This document shows, in pieces, positions 17,006 through 26,044 of a stretch of DNA of 64,000 nt. The notes under the pieces are model-generated. The model was not told where the DNA came from. It made no database searches and saw only the letters and a program-made list of their open reading frames with translations. The stretch is from a bacterium (GTDB taxonomy: Bacteria; Desulfobacterota; Binatia; HRBIN30; CADEER01): positions 240,330 through 304,329 of the forward strand of contig JAHBUY010000006.1 in the NCBI GenBank assembly GCA_019637795.1. Direction: 5' to 3'. A program made the translations under genes and the position numbers. The first letter of the stretch is position 1; each line of letters opens with the position of its first letter.

Positions 17006-18007
17006 CTACCCCGGATCCTGCTCCGAACCGGCGGCGACGCGCATCAGGCCGCGATACGCCTGTTGCGGCGTCGAGCCCTCGTGCACGACGCGGTAGACCT
17101 CGCGGGCGATCGGCATCTCGACGCCGTACTTCTCCGCCAGCTCCATGACGACGCGCGAGGTCTTCACGCCCTCGGCGACCATGTGCATCTCCTGGCAGAT
17201 GTCGTCGATGGTGCGCCCCTTGCCGAGCTGCTCGCCGACGTAGCGGTTGCGGCTCTGCCGGCTCATGCAGGTGGCGACCAGATCGCCCATGCCGGCGAGA
17301 CCGGCAAAGGTCTGCAACTGCCCGCCCATGGCGACGCCCAGGCGGGTCAGCTCGGCGAGCCCGCGGGTGATCACCGCCGCCTTGGTGTTGTCGCCGACGC
17401 CGAGCCCGTCCCCCATGCCGGCGGCGATGGCGATGACGTTCTTCAGCGCCCCACCGACCTCGCAGCCGACCACGTCCTGGTTGGTGTAGACACGGAAGAT
17501 CGTCGACTTGAACACGCGCTGCAGCTCGCAGACGATGGTCTCGTCGTCCATCGCCACGACGCTGGCGGCGGCGAACCCGGCCATGATCTCGCGCGCCAGG
17601 TTGGGACCGCTGAGCACGCCGGCGGGATGGCCCGGCAGCACCTCGCCGATCACCTGCGTCATGCGCAGCAGCGACCCCTGCTCCAGCCCCTTCGCCAGGC
17701 TGATGATCGGCACCCAGGCGCGGACGAACGGTCGCGCCTGTTCCAGCACGTCGCGGAAGCCGTGCGACGGCACGCCCATCACCAGCACGTCGGCGGCCCG
17801 CGCCGCCTCCTCCATCGACGCCGTGGCGCGCAGGTCGCGGCTCAGCCGCGAGGTGCCGAGATAGCGGGCGTTGGTGCGCCGGGCGTTGATCTCCTCGGCG
17901 ATGTCCGGATCGCGTGCCCACAGGACCGTCGGGCAGTTGTGGGCCGCGATGCTGGCGACCGTGGTGCCCCACGACCCGGCGCCGATGACGGCGACCGTCA
18001 GGCGCAT
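17006..18007 (-). CDS. gpsA: Glycerol-3-phosphate dehydrogenase [NAD(P)+]
   Basis: 333 residues, the usual length. The N-terminal Rossmann motif VIGAGSWGTT, 'LAKGLEQGSLL', 'SGPNLAREI' and the catalytic-domain sequence GGALKNVIAIAAGMGDGLGVGDNTKA are all standard for GpsA. It reduces dihydroxyacetone phosphate to sn-glycerol-3-phosphate, the backbone for phospholipid and triacylglycerol synthesis. It lies 22 bases after an acyl-CoA synthetase on the same strand, so backbone and acyl activation may be co-expressed. Confidence 0.97.
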   Translation of the reverse strand: MRLTVAVIGAGSWGTTVASIAAHNCPTVLWARDPDIAEEINARRTNARYLGTSRLSRDLRATASMEEAARAADVLVMGVPSHGFRDVLEQARPFVRAWVPIISLAKGLEQGSLLRMTQVIGEVLPGHPAGVLSGPNLAREIMAGFAAASVVAMDDETIVCELQRVFKSTIFRVYTNQDVVGCEVGGALKNVIAIAAGMGDGLGVGDNTKAAVITRGLAELTRLGVAMGGQLQTFAGLAGMGDLVATCMSRQSRNRYVGEQLGKGRTIDDICQEMHMVAEGVKTSRVVMELAEKYGVEMPIAREVYRVVHEGSTPQQAYRGLMRVAAGSEQDPG

Positions 18008-18029
18008 CGCCGCTCCCCGCCGCGCCTCG

Positions 18030-19646
18030 TCACGCCAGCCCCAGGCGCTCCAGCGCCACCTGCCGGGTGCGCGCGAAGTCGGCCTTGCCGGACGGGCTGC
18101 GGTAGACGTCGTCGACCTGCAGCACGTGCCGCGGCGCCTTGTATCCGGCGAGGTGCTGCTTGACGAACGCCTTCAGCGCCTCGCCGTCGAGCGGCGCGCC
18201 GGCGGAGACGACGGCGGTGATGGCCTCGCCGAAGCGCTCGTCGGGCACCCCGACCACGACGCAGTCCAGGACGCCGGGGAAGCGCTTCACCACCTCCTCG
18301 ACCTCTTCCGGGAACACCTTCTCGCCGCCGGTGTTGATGCACACCGAGCCGCGGCCGAGCAGCGACAGGGTGCGACCGTCCTCGTTCACCACCGCCCAGT
18401 CGCCCGGCACCGAGAACCGGCCGTGCGGCGTCTCGACGAAGGTGCGGGCGCTCTTCTCCGGATCCTTGTAGTAGCCGACCGGCTGCGGGCCGCCGACGCC
18501 GACCAGTCCCTTGGCGCCCGGCACGGCGTCGAGCAGCGCGAGCTGCTCGCTGAACAGCCGGGTCGTGTCGGAGAGTTGGAAGGTGCCGGTCTGCACGACG
18601 CCGGCGGCGGTGGTCACCGACAGGCCCATGCCGACCGCCTCCGACGAGCTGAAGGAGTCGATCAGCATCAACTGCGGCGCCGCCGCCAGCAGCCCCGCCT
18701 TGGTCTCCTGGCTCCACATGACGCCCGAGGACGAGATCAGGGCCAGCGACGAGAGGTCGTACGGGCGCGGCGCCTCGCGCAGCGCCCGCAGCATCGGCTT
18801 GGCGAAGGAATCGCCGACGATGGTGACGCTGGTGGCGCGCTCGCGCTCGACCACCTGCCACAGCTCGTGCGGGTCGAAGCGCGTCGGGTTGTCGAGCAGC
18901 AGCACGCTGCCGCCGGCGAGCCAGGCGATGACGCTGGTGAACCAGCCGGTGCCGTGCATCAGCGGCGGACCGATCAGGGCGCGCATCGGGATCGGCGGAT
19001 TGGCGACCACGGCGCGCAGTCCGTCGAGCGAATCGGGCGGCGGCATCAGGCCGCCGCCGGCGAGGCGCAGGAAGAGATCGGCCTGCCGCCACATGACCCC
19101 CTTCGGCATGCCGGTGGTGCCGCCGGTGTAGAGGAAGAGGTGGTCGTCGGGCGAGCGCGCCACGCGCGGCGCCGGCCGATCGGTTTCGGCGACGGCGTCG
19201 TAGCCCGCCGCGCCGGGGAGCCCGTCGAGCGCGCCGCCGCCGTCCTCGTCGATCACCAGCACCCCGCGCAACCGCGGCAACTGGCCGGCGACCGCGCGCA
19301 CCAGCGGCACGAATTCGGCGTGGACGATGGCGATCTCGGCGTCGGCGTTGTCCAGCAGGTAGCGCAGCTCCGCCTCGCGGTAGCGGTAGTTGACGTTCAC
19401 CGGCACCAGGGCCGCCTTCATCGCCGCGTACACCCCCTCGACGTAGGCGGGGTGGTTGTAGGTGTAGACGGCGACCTTGCCCTGGTGGGTGGCGCCGCGC
19501 TCCAGCATCCAGGCGGCGAGGTTGCGCGCCCGCCGCTCGACCGCGGCCCAGGTGCGCCGCGTCCCGCCCTGCACCACCGCGTCCTGGGCGGCGCAGGTCT
19601 CGGCCACGGCGTCGAAGGCGTCGGCGAGATTGAAGCCGCCGCTCAT
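18030..19646 (-). CDS. AMP-binding acyl-CoA synthetase (FadD-like)
   Basis: 538 residues. The AMP-binding P-loop YTGGTTGMPKGV, 'SSSEAVGMG' and the C-terminal GEVFPEEVEEV-type hinge (read here as GGEKVFPEEVEEV) are present. The terminal Lys region is 'YRSPSGKADFARTR'. It activates a carboxylic acid, probably fatty or sterol-derived, to its CoA thioester. The sequence style is that of mycobacterial FadD homologues. Its ATG overlaps the SnoaL-like gene stop by four bases (ATGA), which implies coupled translation; gpsA follows 22 bases later. Confidence 0.92.
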   Translation of the reverse strand: MSGGFNLADAFDAVAETCAAQDAVVQGGTRRTWAAVERRARNLAAWMLERGATHQGKVAVYTYNHPAYVEGVYAAMKAALVPVNVNYRYREAELRYLLDNADAEIAIVHAEFVPLVRAVAGQLPRLRGVLVIDEDGGGALDGLPGAAGYDAVAETDRPAPRVARSPDDHLFLYTGGTTGMPKGVMWRQADLFLRLAGGGLMPPPDSLDGLRAVVANPPIPMRALIGPPLMHGTGWFTSVIAWLAGGSVLLLDNPTRFDPHELWQVVERERATSVTIVGDSFAKPMLRALREAPRPYDLSSLALISSSGVMWSQETKAGLLAAAPQLMLIDSFSSSEAVGMGLSVTTAAGVVQTGTFQLSDTTRLFSEQLALLDAVPGAKGLVGVGGPQPVGYYKDPEKSARTFVETPHGRFSVPGDWAVVNEDGRTLSLLGRGSVCINTGGEKVFPEEVEEVVKRFPGVLDCVVVGVPDERFGEAITAVVSAGAPLDGEALKAFVKQHLAGYKAPRHVLQVDDVYRSPSGKADFARTRQVALERLGLA

Positions 19647-20092
19647 GCCGGCTCCCGCGGCGGCGCCGCGTTGCCGCCGGCGGCGCGGAAGGCGGCGCGC
19701 GCCGCCAGGCTGGCGCGCACGTCGTAGATGTCCTCCTCCCGGCACCACAGGCCGCCGCGGTAGCGCAGGTAGGACACGGTCGGGAAGGCGATCGGCGGGC
19801 CGCTCGGATCCGCCGGGTTGGGATAGGCGTTGTCGATGCAGAAGCAGACCTGGTCGCCGTCGATGAGCTGCCAGGTGGGCTGCGGAAAGTACATGTCGGG
19901 CACCCCCGCCATCACCGAGGTGATCCAGGCGCGGATCGCCTCGCGGCCGTGGAAGGTGCCGTACTGCGCCTCGACGTAGACCGCGTCCTCGGTGAACAGA
20001 TCGGCCCAGGCGTTCCAGTCGCGGCGGTAGGCGCCGGTCTCGAGATAGCGCTGGAAGGCGCCTTCCACCTCGGCGCGGCTCGGCATCGCCAT
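19643..20092 (-). CDS. SnoaL-like (NTF2-fold) protein
   Basis: 149 residues with typical NTF2-like features: 'EGAFQRYLETGAYRRDWNAWADLFTEDAVYVEAQYGTFHGREAIRAW' in outline, then a beta sheet with 'FPTVSYLRYRGGLW'. It is the first gene of a minus-strand unit with an acyl-CoA synthetase (4-base overlap) and gpsA. Such pairings with acyl-CoA ligases occur in steroid and lipid degradation clusters, where the SnoaL fold may act as a ketosteroid-isomerase-like or hydratase partner. That role is inferred only from context. Confidence 0.85.
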   Translation of the reverse strand: MAMPSRAEVEGAFQRYLETGAYRRDWNAWADLFTEDAVYVEAQYGTFHGREAIRAWITSVMAGVPDMYFPQPTWQLIDGDQVCFCIDNAYPNPADPSGPPIAFPTVSYLRYRGGLWCREEDIYDVRASLAARAAFRAAGGNAAPPREPA

Positions 20093-20114
20093 GTGCGTGA
20101 CTCCCCGTGCGGTT

Positions 20115-20299
20115 CCTAGCCCGGATTATTCATGAATTCGCTACTGCGAGCGCCGATCGTCCGCCATCTCCGGCCGTGCTCGCTCCTCCCACCTCGACAG
20201 ACCATCGAGTCTGCCTGCGTCGGTCGTCGCTGCGCTGGGCCAGATCTGGCGCACGCTCGGCGCTCTCGCTACGCGAACCCATGAATGATCCAGGCTAGG
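20115..20299. repeat. Imperfect inverted-repeat intergenic element (about 185 bp)
   Basis: The outer ends CCTAGCC (20115-20121) and GGCTAGG (20293-20299) are exact complements. The next 24 bases of the arms (20117-20140 against 20274-20297) match at 20 positions, including a run reading ATTCATG. Complementarity continues with gaps to about 20177 on the left and 20237 on the right, so most of the element could fold into one long hairpin. No coding frame is evident. It occupies nearly all of the 258-base space between the SnoaL and sulfatase-like genes. Confidence 0.8.
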
Positions 20300-20350
20300 C
20301 CGGATCGCCCGCGGGGGTCAACGCGCCGGCGGCGCGTGGGCGGTGGGCGG

Positions 20351-22597
20351 TCAGTGCAGGTAGCCGAGGGCGCGCATGCGCTCCTCGAGCGCGCCGTCGG
20401 GCACCAGGGTCCGCTCGGCGCCAACCGGGACGGCGTTGCGGAACGCCGGCAGGCGGGCGAACAGCGTGCCGGCGCGCACCGGCTGCACGTCGGCCAGGTC
20501 GCGCGCCTCGCCCGGGTCGGCGGCGATGTCGTAGAGCGCGATCCGCGGCTCGGGTCGCTCGGCGACGATCGAGTAGATGAGCTTGTGGCGGCCGACCAGC
20601 AGCGAGGCGATGCTGCTCGGCTTCCCGAGCGTGCTGTAGGCCGGCGGCCTGGGCGCGTCCGGGCAGTCGAGCGCCGGCAGCAGGCTGGTGCCGTCGAGCG
20701 CCGCCGGCGGATCCGCGCCGAGCGCATCGAGGATCGTCGGCAGGATGTCCACCTGCTGCGCCGTGGCGCCGATCACCGTGCCGGCGCGCCATTGGTGGGG
20801 GAACTTGATCAACAGCGGCACGTGCAGCAGCTCGCCGTACAGCGAGTTGGCGTGCGAATAGTAGTCGTGCTCGCCGAATCCCTCGCCGTGATCGGCGACG
20901 ACGACGATCAGCGCGTCATCGTACAGCCCGCGGGCCCGCAGAGCGGCGACGAGGCCGCCGAAGGCATCGTCCACCGACGCGATGTCGGCGTCGTAGAGGG
21001 CGATCATCTGCTGCCGCTCCTCCGCGGTGAGTCGGCGCGTGCCTTTGACGACGCCGTCCAGCACGTGCGGCAGCCCGAGCTCGAGATCGGCATCGCCCGC
21101 CAGGGCCTCGCGGAACGGCGACGGCGGCAGGTACGGATTGTGCGGGTCGGAGGCGTGCAGGTACAGGAACAGCGGCCGACTGGACTGGCGGTCGTCCACC
21201 CACCTGAGGGCGGTGTCGTGCAGCACCGTCGCCGGCTGGTGCATCACCTGCGGCGGCCGCCCGCCGAGCGCGGGGGGAATCGGCTCCTCGGGCAACAGCG
21301 TGTAGGTGGCGAAGCCCTGGTTCAGGCCATACTCGGCGGTGATGACACTGTTGGTGATGAAGCCGGCGGTGTCGTAGCCGCGCGCCGCCAACACGCTGGC
21401 CAGGGTCGGCATCGGCGCCAGCACCCCGTGGCCGCCGATCGCGTTGTGGCGCGGCGGCGTCAGCCCGGTCATGATCGACGCCATGGACGGGCGGGTCCAT
21501 GACGACTGGGCGACGGCGTAGGCGAAGCGCACGGCATCGGCGGCGAAGGCGTCGAGGTGCGGCGACGTCGGCCGATCGTAGCCGTAGCAGCCGAGATGGT
21601 CGGCGCGCAGCGTGTCGATGACGTAGAGGATCACCGGCGTGGTCGCGGTCGCCGGCGGGCGCGGCGCGCGACATGGCGGCGCCTGCCCACGCGGCACGTC
21701 CAGGCGCGGCGCGTCGAGCACCACGCCGCCGCCGGCGCCCGCCGCGCCGGTGGCGCGCAGGCGAAGGCGCGCCGGGCCGCCGGCGTCGATCGACTCCTCC
21801 CACGGCGCCGGCGTCGCCCGGACGCCGACCGTGACCTGGCGCGCGACCGCGCCGTCGCGCTCGACGGCGACGACGAGGTCCGAGGCGTCCGCGGCGGCGA
21901 GCGGACGCACGGCGTCGACATGGAAGGTCGCGCCGTCCGGCAGATCGACGAAGAAGTCGACCTGCGAGCCGCTGGGCAGGGTCAGCGACCCACCCGCCGG
22001 CCCCGCCGCCGCGGTCGGCGCGGCGCCGTCGGCGAGCCCATCGAAACGCATCCAGCTCCAGGCCACCGACAGGGCGCGCCCGTCGTCCGACCCGGGCGAC
22101 AGGCTGCGCGGTCGCCGGGCGTAGCCGTAGCGAAGCTCGAGCGTGTTGACGCCGGATCGCAGCGCCTCGGCGGCGAGCGGAAAGCGGTAGACGCGTTGGT
22201 CGCGCAACAGCTCCAGGCGCCCCTGCGGCGTGCCGTTGACCGCGAAGTCGATGGTCTGCGGCGGGGCATCGGGGTCCGGAAACGGGCCGCACTGCAGGGT
22301 CAGGATCAGCGACCGCGGCGCGGCGACGTAGAACTCGAGCAGCGACCGCGTGCCGAGCGCCCACAACATCGTCCGGCCGTCCTCCCAGGTCTCGTCCCGA
22401 CCCCAGCCGAGGAGCAGATGCTGGCGCGCCGCCGGGGTGCCGAAATCGACCAGCGTCGTCTCGTGCCACGCCTGCGCCACCGGCAACTGCGCCGCCAGGT
22501 CGATGCGGTCGCTGCGCGCGCAGGCGGCCAGGGCGGCGGCGCAGAGGCCGAGCGCCACCATGCGTCCCGACCCGCTCCACCGTGCGCCGCGTCGCAC
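20351..22597 (-). CDS. Sulfatase-superfamily lipoprotein with N-terminal beta-rich domain
   Basis: 748 residues. The lipobox LAAC after a short hydrophobic stretch points to a lipoprotein. Residues about 40-330 form a beta-rich domain with no recognised family. The alkaline-phosphatase/sulfatase fold starts at 'PVILYVIDTLRADHLGCYGY' with the first metal Asp. The nucleophile region reads SSWTRPSMASIMTG: Thr occupies the position that is Cys or Ser in formylglycine sulfatases. 'ADHGEGFGEHD' gives further metal ligands. I prefer GTG at 22597 because GAGGGGAG lies six bases upstream. It could be a phospho- or sulfo-transferase or hydrolase acting at the envelope. Confidence 0.85.
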   Translation of the reverse strand: MRRGARWSGSGRMVALGLCAAALAACARSDRIDLAAQLPVAQAWHETTLVDFGTPAARQHLLLGWGRDETWEDGRTMLWALGTRSLLEFYVAAPRSLILTLQCGPFPDPDAPPQTIDFAVNGTPQGRLELLRDQRVYRFPLAAEALRSGVNTLELRYGYARRPRSLSPGSDDGRALSVAWSWMRFDGLADGAAPTAAAGPAGGSLTLPSGSQVDFFVDLPDGATFHVDAVRPLAAADASDLVVAVERDGAVARQVTVGVRATPAPWEESIDAGGPARLRLRATGAAGAGGGVVLDAPRLDVPRGQAPPCRAPRPPATATTPVILYVIDTLRADHLGCYGYDRPTSPHLDAFAADAVRFAYAVAQSSWTRPSMASIMTGLTPPRHNAIGGHGVLAPMPTLASVLAARGYDTAGFITNSVITAEYGLNQGFATYTLLPEEPIPPALGGRPPQVMHQPATVLHDTALRWVDDRQSSRPLFLYLHASDPHNPYLPPSPFREALAGDADLELGLPHVLDGVVKGTRRLTAEERQQMIALYDADIASVDDAFGGLVAALRARGLYDDALIVVVADHGEGFGEHDYYSHANSLYGELLHVPLLIKFPHQWRAGTVIGATAQQVDILPTILDALGADPPAALDGTSLLPALDCPDAPRPPAYSTLGKPSSIASLLVGRHKLIYSIVAERPEPRIALYDIAADPGEARDLADVQPVRAGTLFARLPAFRNAVPVGAERTLVPDGALEERMRALGYLH

Positions 22598-22700
22598 CTG
22601 CAACTCCCCTCGCCGACCTACATCCCGCCGCCGGCGCCTGCAACCGCGATGCGCGCCCCGTTCTCATCGCCGCGGATCGCCGCCGCGGCCGCCGCGCGCC

Positions 22701-24281
22701 TCAATTCACCCGGCGCGAGCCCTGCCAGTAGCGCTCGCGCAGCTTGAACTTCTGCAGCTTGCCGGTGGCGGTGCGCGGCAGCTCGGCGACCAACTCGATG
22801 GAGCGCGGACATTTGAAGTGCGCCAGGTGCGTGCGACAGAAGCGCAGGAGCTCGCTCTCGTCGGCGGCCTGCGCGGGACGCAGTACCACCAACGCCTTCG
22901 GCGTCTCGCCCCACTGCGGGTCGGGAACGCCGATCACCGCGCATTCGAGCACCGCCGGGTGTTGGTAGAGGACATCCTCGATCTCCGACGAGCTGATGTT
23001 CTCGCCGCCGGAGATGATCACGTCCTTCTTGCGATCGACGATGTGGACGTTGTGCACCGCGTCCCAGACCGCCAGGTCGCCGGTGTGGAACCAGCCGTCG
23101 CGAATCGCCTCGGCGGTCGCGTCCGGCTGCTCCCAGTAGCCCTCGAACACGACGTTGGAGCGGGCGCAGACCTCGCCCACGGTGGCGCCGTCGGTCGGCA
23201 CCGGATGGCCGTCGCCGTCGAGGACGGCGATCTCGACCCCGATGCCCTCCACCCCGGCCCGAGCGCGGCGCGGCCAGTCGTCCTGGCGGGTCGCGAAGTC
23301 CGGCGCCGAGACGGTGAGCAGCGGCGCGGTCTCGGTCAGGCCGTAGATCTGGATGAACTGCCAGCCGACCTCGCGCTCGAGCCGTTCGATGAAGGCGGCC
23401 GGCGGCGGCGCGCCGGCGACGGTGAAGCGCGGCCGGGTGCGGATCGCGTGCGCGGCCTTGTCGGGATAATCGAGGACGGCGCGCAGGACCGCCGGCGCCA
23501 TGCAGGCGAAGGTGACCCCCTCGCGGGCGATGAGCTCGTAGATGGCGCGGGCGTCGATGCTGCGCAGCACCACGTGCGTGCCGCCCTGGGCGGTGAGCGC
23601 GTAGACGCCGCCCCAGCCGTTGCAGTGGAACATCGGCAGGGTCCACAGCTCGACGTCGTCGTGGCGCACCCCGAGATGGGCGATGAGGTTGTACGCGTTC
23701 AGGTAGCAGTTGCGGTGCGTCAGCATGACGCCCTTCGGCCGCGCCGTGGTGCCGGAGGTGTAGTTGATCGACACCAGGTCGTCCTCGTCGATGGCGCGCG
23801 GCGGCGCTGGCGGCGGGGTGTCCGGCGCGGCGGCGATCCAGTCCTCCCAGTCGCGCCACCCGGCGGCGGCGCGGCCGTCGGAGCTGGCGCTGATCCAGTG
23901 CTCGACGCGGCGCAGGTCGGGGCGGATCTGGTCGATGACGGCGGTGTGCTCGCTGTCCACCAGGACGCAGCGGACGCCGGCGTGGTCGAGGATGTACGCG
24001 TGATCGGCGGCGATCAGCCGGTAGTTGAGCGGCACGAGGACGGCGCCGATCAGGCTCGTGCCGTAGAAGCTCTCGAGGAAGTAGTGCGAGTTCGGGCTGA
24101 GGATGCAGACCCGATCGCCCTGCCCGATCCCCAGGCCGCGCAGGGCGTTGGCGAGCCGCCGGGCGCGCGCCTGGAACTGGCGGTAGGTGAAGCGGCGGTC
24201 GCCGTCGACCACCGCCAGCTTGTCCGGGTAGAGGGTCGCGGCGCGGCGCAGGAAGTCGGTGACCAGCAGGGGAACGCGCAC
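22701..24281 (-). CDS. AMP-binding acyl-CoA synthetase
   Basis: 526 residues. The P-loop NYTSGTTARPKGVMLTHRN, IYGLTETAPL, 'GWFHTGDLAVWD', the hinge DRKKDVIISGGENI and the terminal catalytic Lys in PRTATGKLQKF are complete. The sequence pattern is close to the medium/long-chain and dimethylmalonyl-type fatty-acyl-CoA ligases. The start is GTG at 24281, two bases after the cupin stop, with GAGG upstream, so translation is probably coupled. Its substrate is unknown, but the linked cupin hints at a small catabolic unit. Confidence 0.92.
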   Translation of the reverse strand: MRVPLLVTDFLRRAATLYPDKLAVVDGDRRFTYRQFQARARRLANALRGLGIGQGDRVCILSPNSHYFLESFYGTSLIGAVLVPLNYRLIAADHAYILDHAGVRCVLVDSEHTAVIDQIRPDLRRVEHWISASSDGRAAAGWRDWEDWIAAAPDTPPPAPPRAIDEDDLVSINYTSGTTARPKGVMLTHRNCYLNAYNLIAHLGVRHDDVELWTLPMFHCNGWGGVYALTAQGGTHVVLRSIDARAIYELIAREGVTFACMAPAVLRAVLDYPDKAAHAIRTRPRFTVAGAPPPAAFIERLEREVGWQFIQIYGLTETAPLLTVSAPDFATRQDDWPRRARAGVEGIGVEIAVLDGDGHPVPTDGATVGEVCARSNVVFEGYWEQPDATAEAIRDGWFHTGDLAVWDAVHNVHIVDRKKDVIISGGENISSSEIEDVLYQHPAVLECAVIGVPDPQWGETPKALVVLRPAQAADESELLRFCRTHLAHFKCPRSIELVAELPRTATGKLQKFKLRERYWQGSRRVN

Positions 24282-24283
24282 GC

Positions 24284-24646
24284 TCAGTCCTCGCGGTGCA
24301 CGGTGGCGGGCGAGAACGCCGGCAGGCAGACGGCGATGTATTCCGCCCCCTCCGGCTCCGGCGTCGAGTAGCGCACCCATTCGCCGGGCGCGGTGACCAC
24401 CGCCTGGCCGGCGCGCACCTCGAGCGCGCCGTCGGCGTGCTCGACGCGCAGCATGCCGGCGAGGACGATCGTGTACTCGGTGAACTCCGGCCGCTGCGCC
24501 GGCTCGCTCCAGCCAGCGGGCGAGCGCATGTGGGCGATGCTGACGGCGTCGGTGGCGCTGTTGACGCGACCGACGTACTCGTCGATCAGCTTCGGCTTGT
24601 TGCCCGCGGCGGTGACGCGGGTCGGCTGCTCGATGTGGCGCGGCAT
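24284..24646 (-). CDS. Small single-domain cupin
   Basis: 120 residues. The central part shows a cupin beta-barrel pattern: 'RPEFTEYTIVLAGMLRVEH', then 'LEVRAGQAVVTAPGEWVRYSTP'. Metal-binding His residues of motif 1 are mostly absent, leaving Glu/Thr, so metal catalysis is doubtful. The ATG has a strong ribosome site (GGAGGG, seven bases). The acyl-CoA synthetase gene follows with a two-base gap. It may sense or bind a small acid, but no reaction can be assigned. Confidence 0.8.
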   Translation of the reverse strand: MPRHIEQPTRVTAAGNKPKLIDEYVGRVNSATDAVSIAHMRSPAGWSEPAQRPEFTEYTIVLAGMLRVEHADGALEVRAGQAVVTAPGEWVRYSTPEPEGAEYIAVCLPAFSPATVHRED

Positions 24647-24664
24647 GGGGACCCTCCGGCGGTC

Positions 24665-24693
24665 GCTATAGGACAGCGGCGGCGCGAGATGAA
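24665..24693 (-). promoter_or_regulatory. Possible promoter for the cupin-ligase pair
   Basis: Read on the minus strand: TTCATC (24693-24688), 17 bases, then TATAGC (24670-24665), about 19 bases before the cupin ATG. The -10 is fair and the -35 poor. It lies in the 102-base divergent gap shared with the ABC1 kinase gene. Confidence 0.3.
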
Positions 24694-24748
24694 GCACGCC
24701 GTCCCGGCCGGCGCCGGCGTTCTTGATCTCTCCGCGCCGCCGTGATTC

Positions 24749-26044
24749 GTGCCGCCGGTGCTCGAGCTCGTGCGGCGCTCCCTGCAGATCGCGGCGGCCA
24801 TCGTGGTCGGCGCCGCGGTCTTCGTCCGCCACCGCGTGGCGATGCGCGGCGACGACGCCACGCCGCGGGCGGCGGGCATCGCCCTGGTGCGGCTGTGCAC
24901 GCGGCTGGGGGCGACGTTCATCAAGGTCGGGCAGATCGCCTCGACGCGCGCCGACCTGCTGCCGCGGCCGCTGGTCGGGGAGCTGGCGGCGCTGCAGGAC
25001 CGCGTCCCCGCCTTCCCCGCCGCGGTCGCGCGCGCCGCGATCGAGCGCGAGCTCGGGCGACCGCTGGCGGCGCTGTTCGCCGCCTTCGACGACGAGCCGC
25101 TGGCGGCCGCGTCGGTGGCGCAGGTGCACCGCGCCCGCCTGCCGAGCGGCGAGCTGGTGGCGGTCAAGGTGCGCCGGCCCGACATCATCGACAAGGTGCG
25201 GCACGACCGCGCCATCCTGCTGGCGCTGGCGCGCGCCGGCGAACGCGTCGTGCCGTCGCTCCGCCTGGTGTCGCTCCACACCGCGATGGGGATCTTCTGC
25301 GATGCCGTCGAGGAGCAGCTCCACTTCACCAGCGAGGCGGCGAACAACGTCCGCTTCCGGGAGAACTTCGCCGCCGACCCGGAGATCGACTTCCCGCGCC
25401 TGTACCCGGCGCTGTGCAGCGACGGCGTCCTGACCATGGAGCTCATCGAGGGCGTGCGCGAGGCCGACCTCGACGCCCATGCCATCGACGTCACCCGGGT
25501 GGTCACCGCCGGCATGCGCTGCGTCTGCCGGATGATCTTCTCGCACGGCTTCGTGCATGCCGACCTGCACGCCGGCAACCTGCGCTTCTTCCCGCCCGGC
25601 CGGGTGGTGCTGCTCGACCTCGGCCTGGTCGGCCGCCTCAACGACGAGGACCGACTCGGCGTCGCCGCCACCCTCTTCGCCTTCGCCTCCGGCGACGGCC
25701 GCACGGTGGCGCGGCTCTTCTACGACGGCGCCCCGTACCGCGCGACGCCGGACTACGACGCCTACGAGCGCGAGGTCGTCGAGGTGGTCGAGGGCCTGCA
25801 CCGGCGCGGCATCGGCAGCATGCAGATCACGGTCGAGATCGGCCGCCTCTTCGACATCCTGCGCCGCCACCACATCCACGCCCGCAGCCACATGACCATG
25901 GTGAACCTGGCCCTGATGGCCGCCGAGGGCCTCGGCAAGCGCCTGGCCCCCGAGCTGTCCCTCTCCGACGAGGCCCTGCCCTACCTCGCCGAGGCCCTGA
26001 GCGCCCCCGGCGCCGCCGCTGAGCCCGCGACGGCCGACCAGTAG
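24749..26044 (+). CDS. ABC1/UbiB-family atypical kinase
   Basis: 431 residues. The KxGQ motif (FIKVGQIASTRADLLP), Ala-rich nucleotide loop (AAASVAQVHRA), Lys in VAVKVRRP, catalytic-loop HADLHAGN and metal-binding LLDLGLVG are all present, so the ATPase core looks complete. Members support ubiquinone and other prenyl-lipid metabolism or lipid homeostasis. One hydrophobic N-terminal stretch may be a membrane segment. The start is GTG at 24749, divergent from the cupin gene. A second family member lies at 47293-48651. Confidence 0.9.
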   Translation: MPPVLELVRRSLQIAAAIVVGAAVFVRHRVAMRGDDATPRAAGIALVRLCTRLGATFIKVGQIASTRADLLPRPLVGELAALQDRVPAFPAAVARAAIERELGRPLAALFAAFDDEPLAAASVAQVHRARLPSGELVAVKVRRPDIIDKVRHDRAILLALARAGERVVPSLRLVSLHTAMGIFCDAVEEQLHFTSEAANNVRFRENFAADPEIDFPRLYPALCSDGVLTMELIEGVREADLDAHAIDVTRVVTAGMRCVCRMIFSHGFVHADLHAGNLRFFPPGRVVLLDLGLVGRLNDEDRLGVAATLFAFASGDGRTVARLFYDGAPYRATPDYDAYEREVVEVVEGLHRRGIGSMQITVEIGRLFDILRRHHIHARSHMTMVNLALMAAEGLGKRLAPELSLSDEALPYLAEALSAPGAAAEPATADQ

